Shown: in pieces, positions 7,676 through 7,711 of the stretch
How the letters are laid out: every line of letters starts with the position of its first letter
How positions within the stretch are numbered: position 1 is the first letter of the stretch
Translations under genes and position numbers: made by a program
NCBI GenBank assembly: GCA_003497545.1
Contig: DNNT01000119.1
Coordinates: 1-7,711, forward strand
DNA length: 7,711 bases
Direction of reading: 5' to 3'
DNA from: Arenimonas sp.
GTDB taxonomy: Bacteria; Pseudomonadota; Gammaproteobacteria; Xanthomonadales; Xanthomonadaceae
The notes under the pieces: generated by a model
Database searches by the model: none
Told to the model about the DNA's origin: nothing
What the model saw: only the letters and a program-made list of their open reading frames with translations

Positions 7676-7711
7676 TGGGCGGAGCTGCCGCTCCGGCCGT
7701 CGCCCTGCCCG
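7675..7711 (+). CDS. Possible start of the next gene downstream of gshB (partial)
   Basis: An ATG overlaps the gshB stop by one base (TGATG at 7673-7677) and opens a frame of twelve codons, MGGAAAPAVALP, to the window edge. Such overlaps are typical of coupled genes. In several relatives a TonB-like energy transducer follows gshB, but twelve residues cannot show this. The same bases hold a six-base inverted repeat (7680-7695). Confidence 0.3.
   Translation, partial: MGGAAAPAVALP
7680..7695 (+). other. Short hairpin after gshB
   Basis: CGGAGC (7680-7685), loop TGCC and GCTCCG (7690-7695) form a perfect six-base stem five bases after the gshB stop. No T-run follows before the window ends, so a terminator role is weak. 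It may simply be part of the coding start of the next gene. Confidence 0.25.

Noticed and set aside
7680..7695. Rho-independent terminator of gshB
   Set aside because: The stem is only six bases and no T-run follows. The bases are equally well the start of an overlapping next gene.
1..7711. CRISPR array, insertion sequence, tRNA or other mobile or RNA element
   Set aside because: I saw no regularly spaced repeats, no transposase frame, no terminal repeats and no tRNA-like fold. The window is filled by conserved core genes.

Overview
The window comes from a high-GC proteobacterium. It carries the start of a type IV pilus (twitching) chemosensory operon of the Pil-Chp kind, read on the minus strand, and a divergently transcribed glutathione synthetase gene on the plus strand. 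The pairing gshB <- -> pilG is a familiar gammaproteobacterial arrangement. The strong G+C bias and the reduced gene order pilG-pilI-pilJ-chpA, with no pilH and no pilK between them, fit a Xanthomonadales-like lineage better than Pseudomonas. That placement is an inference, not a proof.

Layout, left to right. 1-3384 (minus): the N-terminal 1128 codons of the giant hybrid kinase ChpA, running off the left edge. It shows three Hpt-like domains joined by Ala/Pro/Glu-rich linkers. 3385-3463: a probable noncoding gap with a hairpin. 3381/3464-5510 (minus): the chemoreceptor PilJ. 5511-5563: a short gap with the pilJ ribosome binding site. 5564-6127 (minus): the CheW-like adaptor PilI. 6135-6524 (minus): the response regulator PilG. 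6537-6703: the divergent promoter region, with a good TTGACA/TATAAG promoter facing pilG. 6704-7675 (plus): gshB. From 7675 a possible next gene begins and leaves the window.

In the model known from relatives, PilJ at the cell pole senses surface contact or pilus state. It signals through PilI to the ChpA kinase, and ChpA phosphorylates PilG, which controls pilus extension and cAMP. GshB makes glutathione and has no evident part in this pathway.

No new system is visible; these are known families. The most notable observation is an apparent single-base frameshift at the very end of pilJ (around 3499-3500). Skipping one base restores a family-like C-terminus ending VADFKLPG and a total of 681 residues. 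The frame as given instead runs 39 residues through what looks like the intergenic region, to a stop that overlaps the chpA start. A second oddity is the use of the arginine codon CGA: nine times in pilJ, always before Leu, Ile or Phe, and not once in the 1128 codons of neighbouring chpA.
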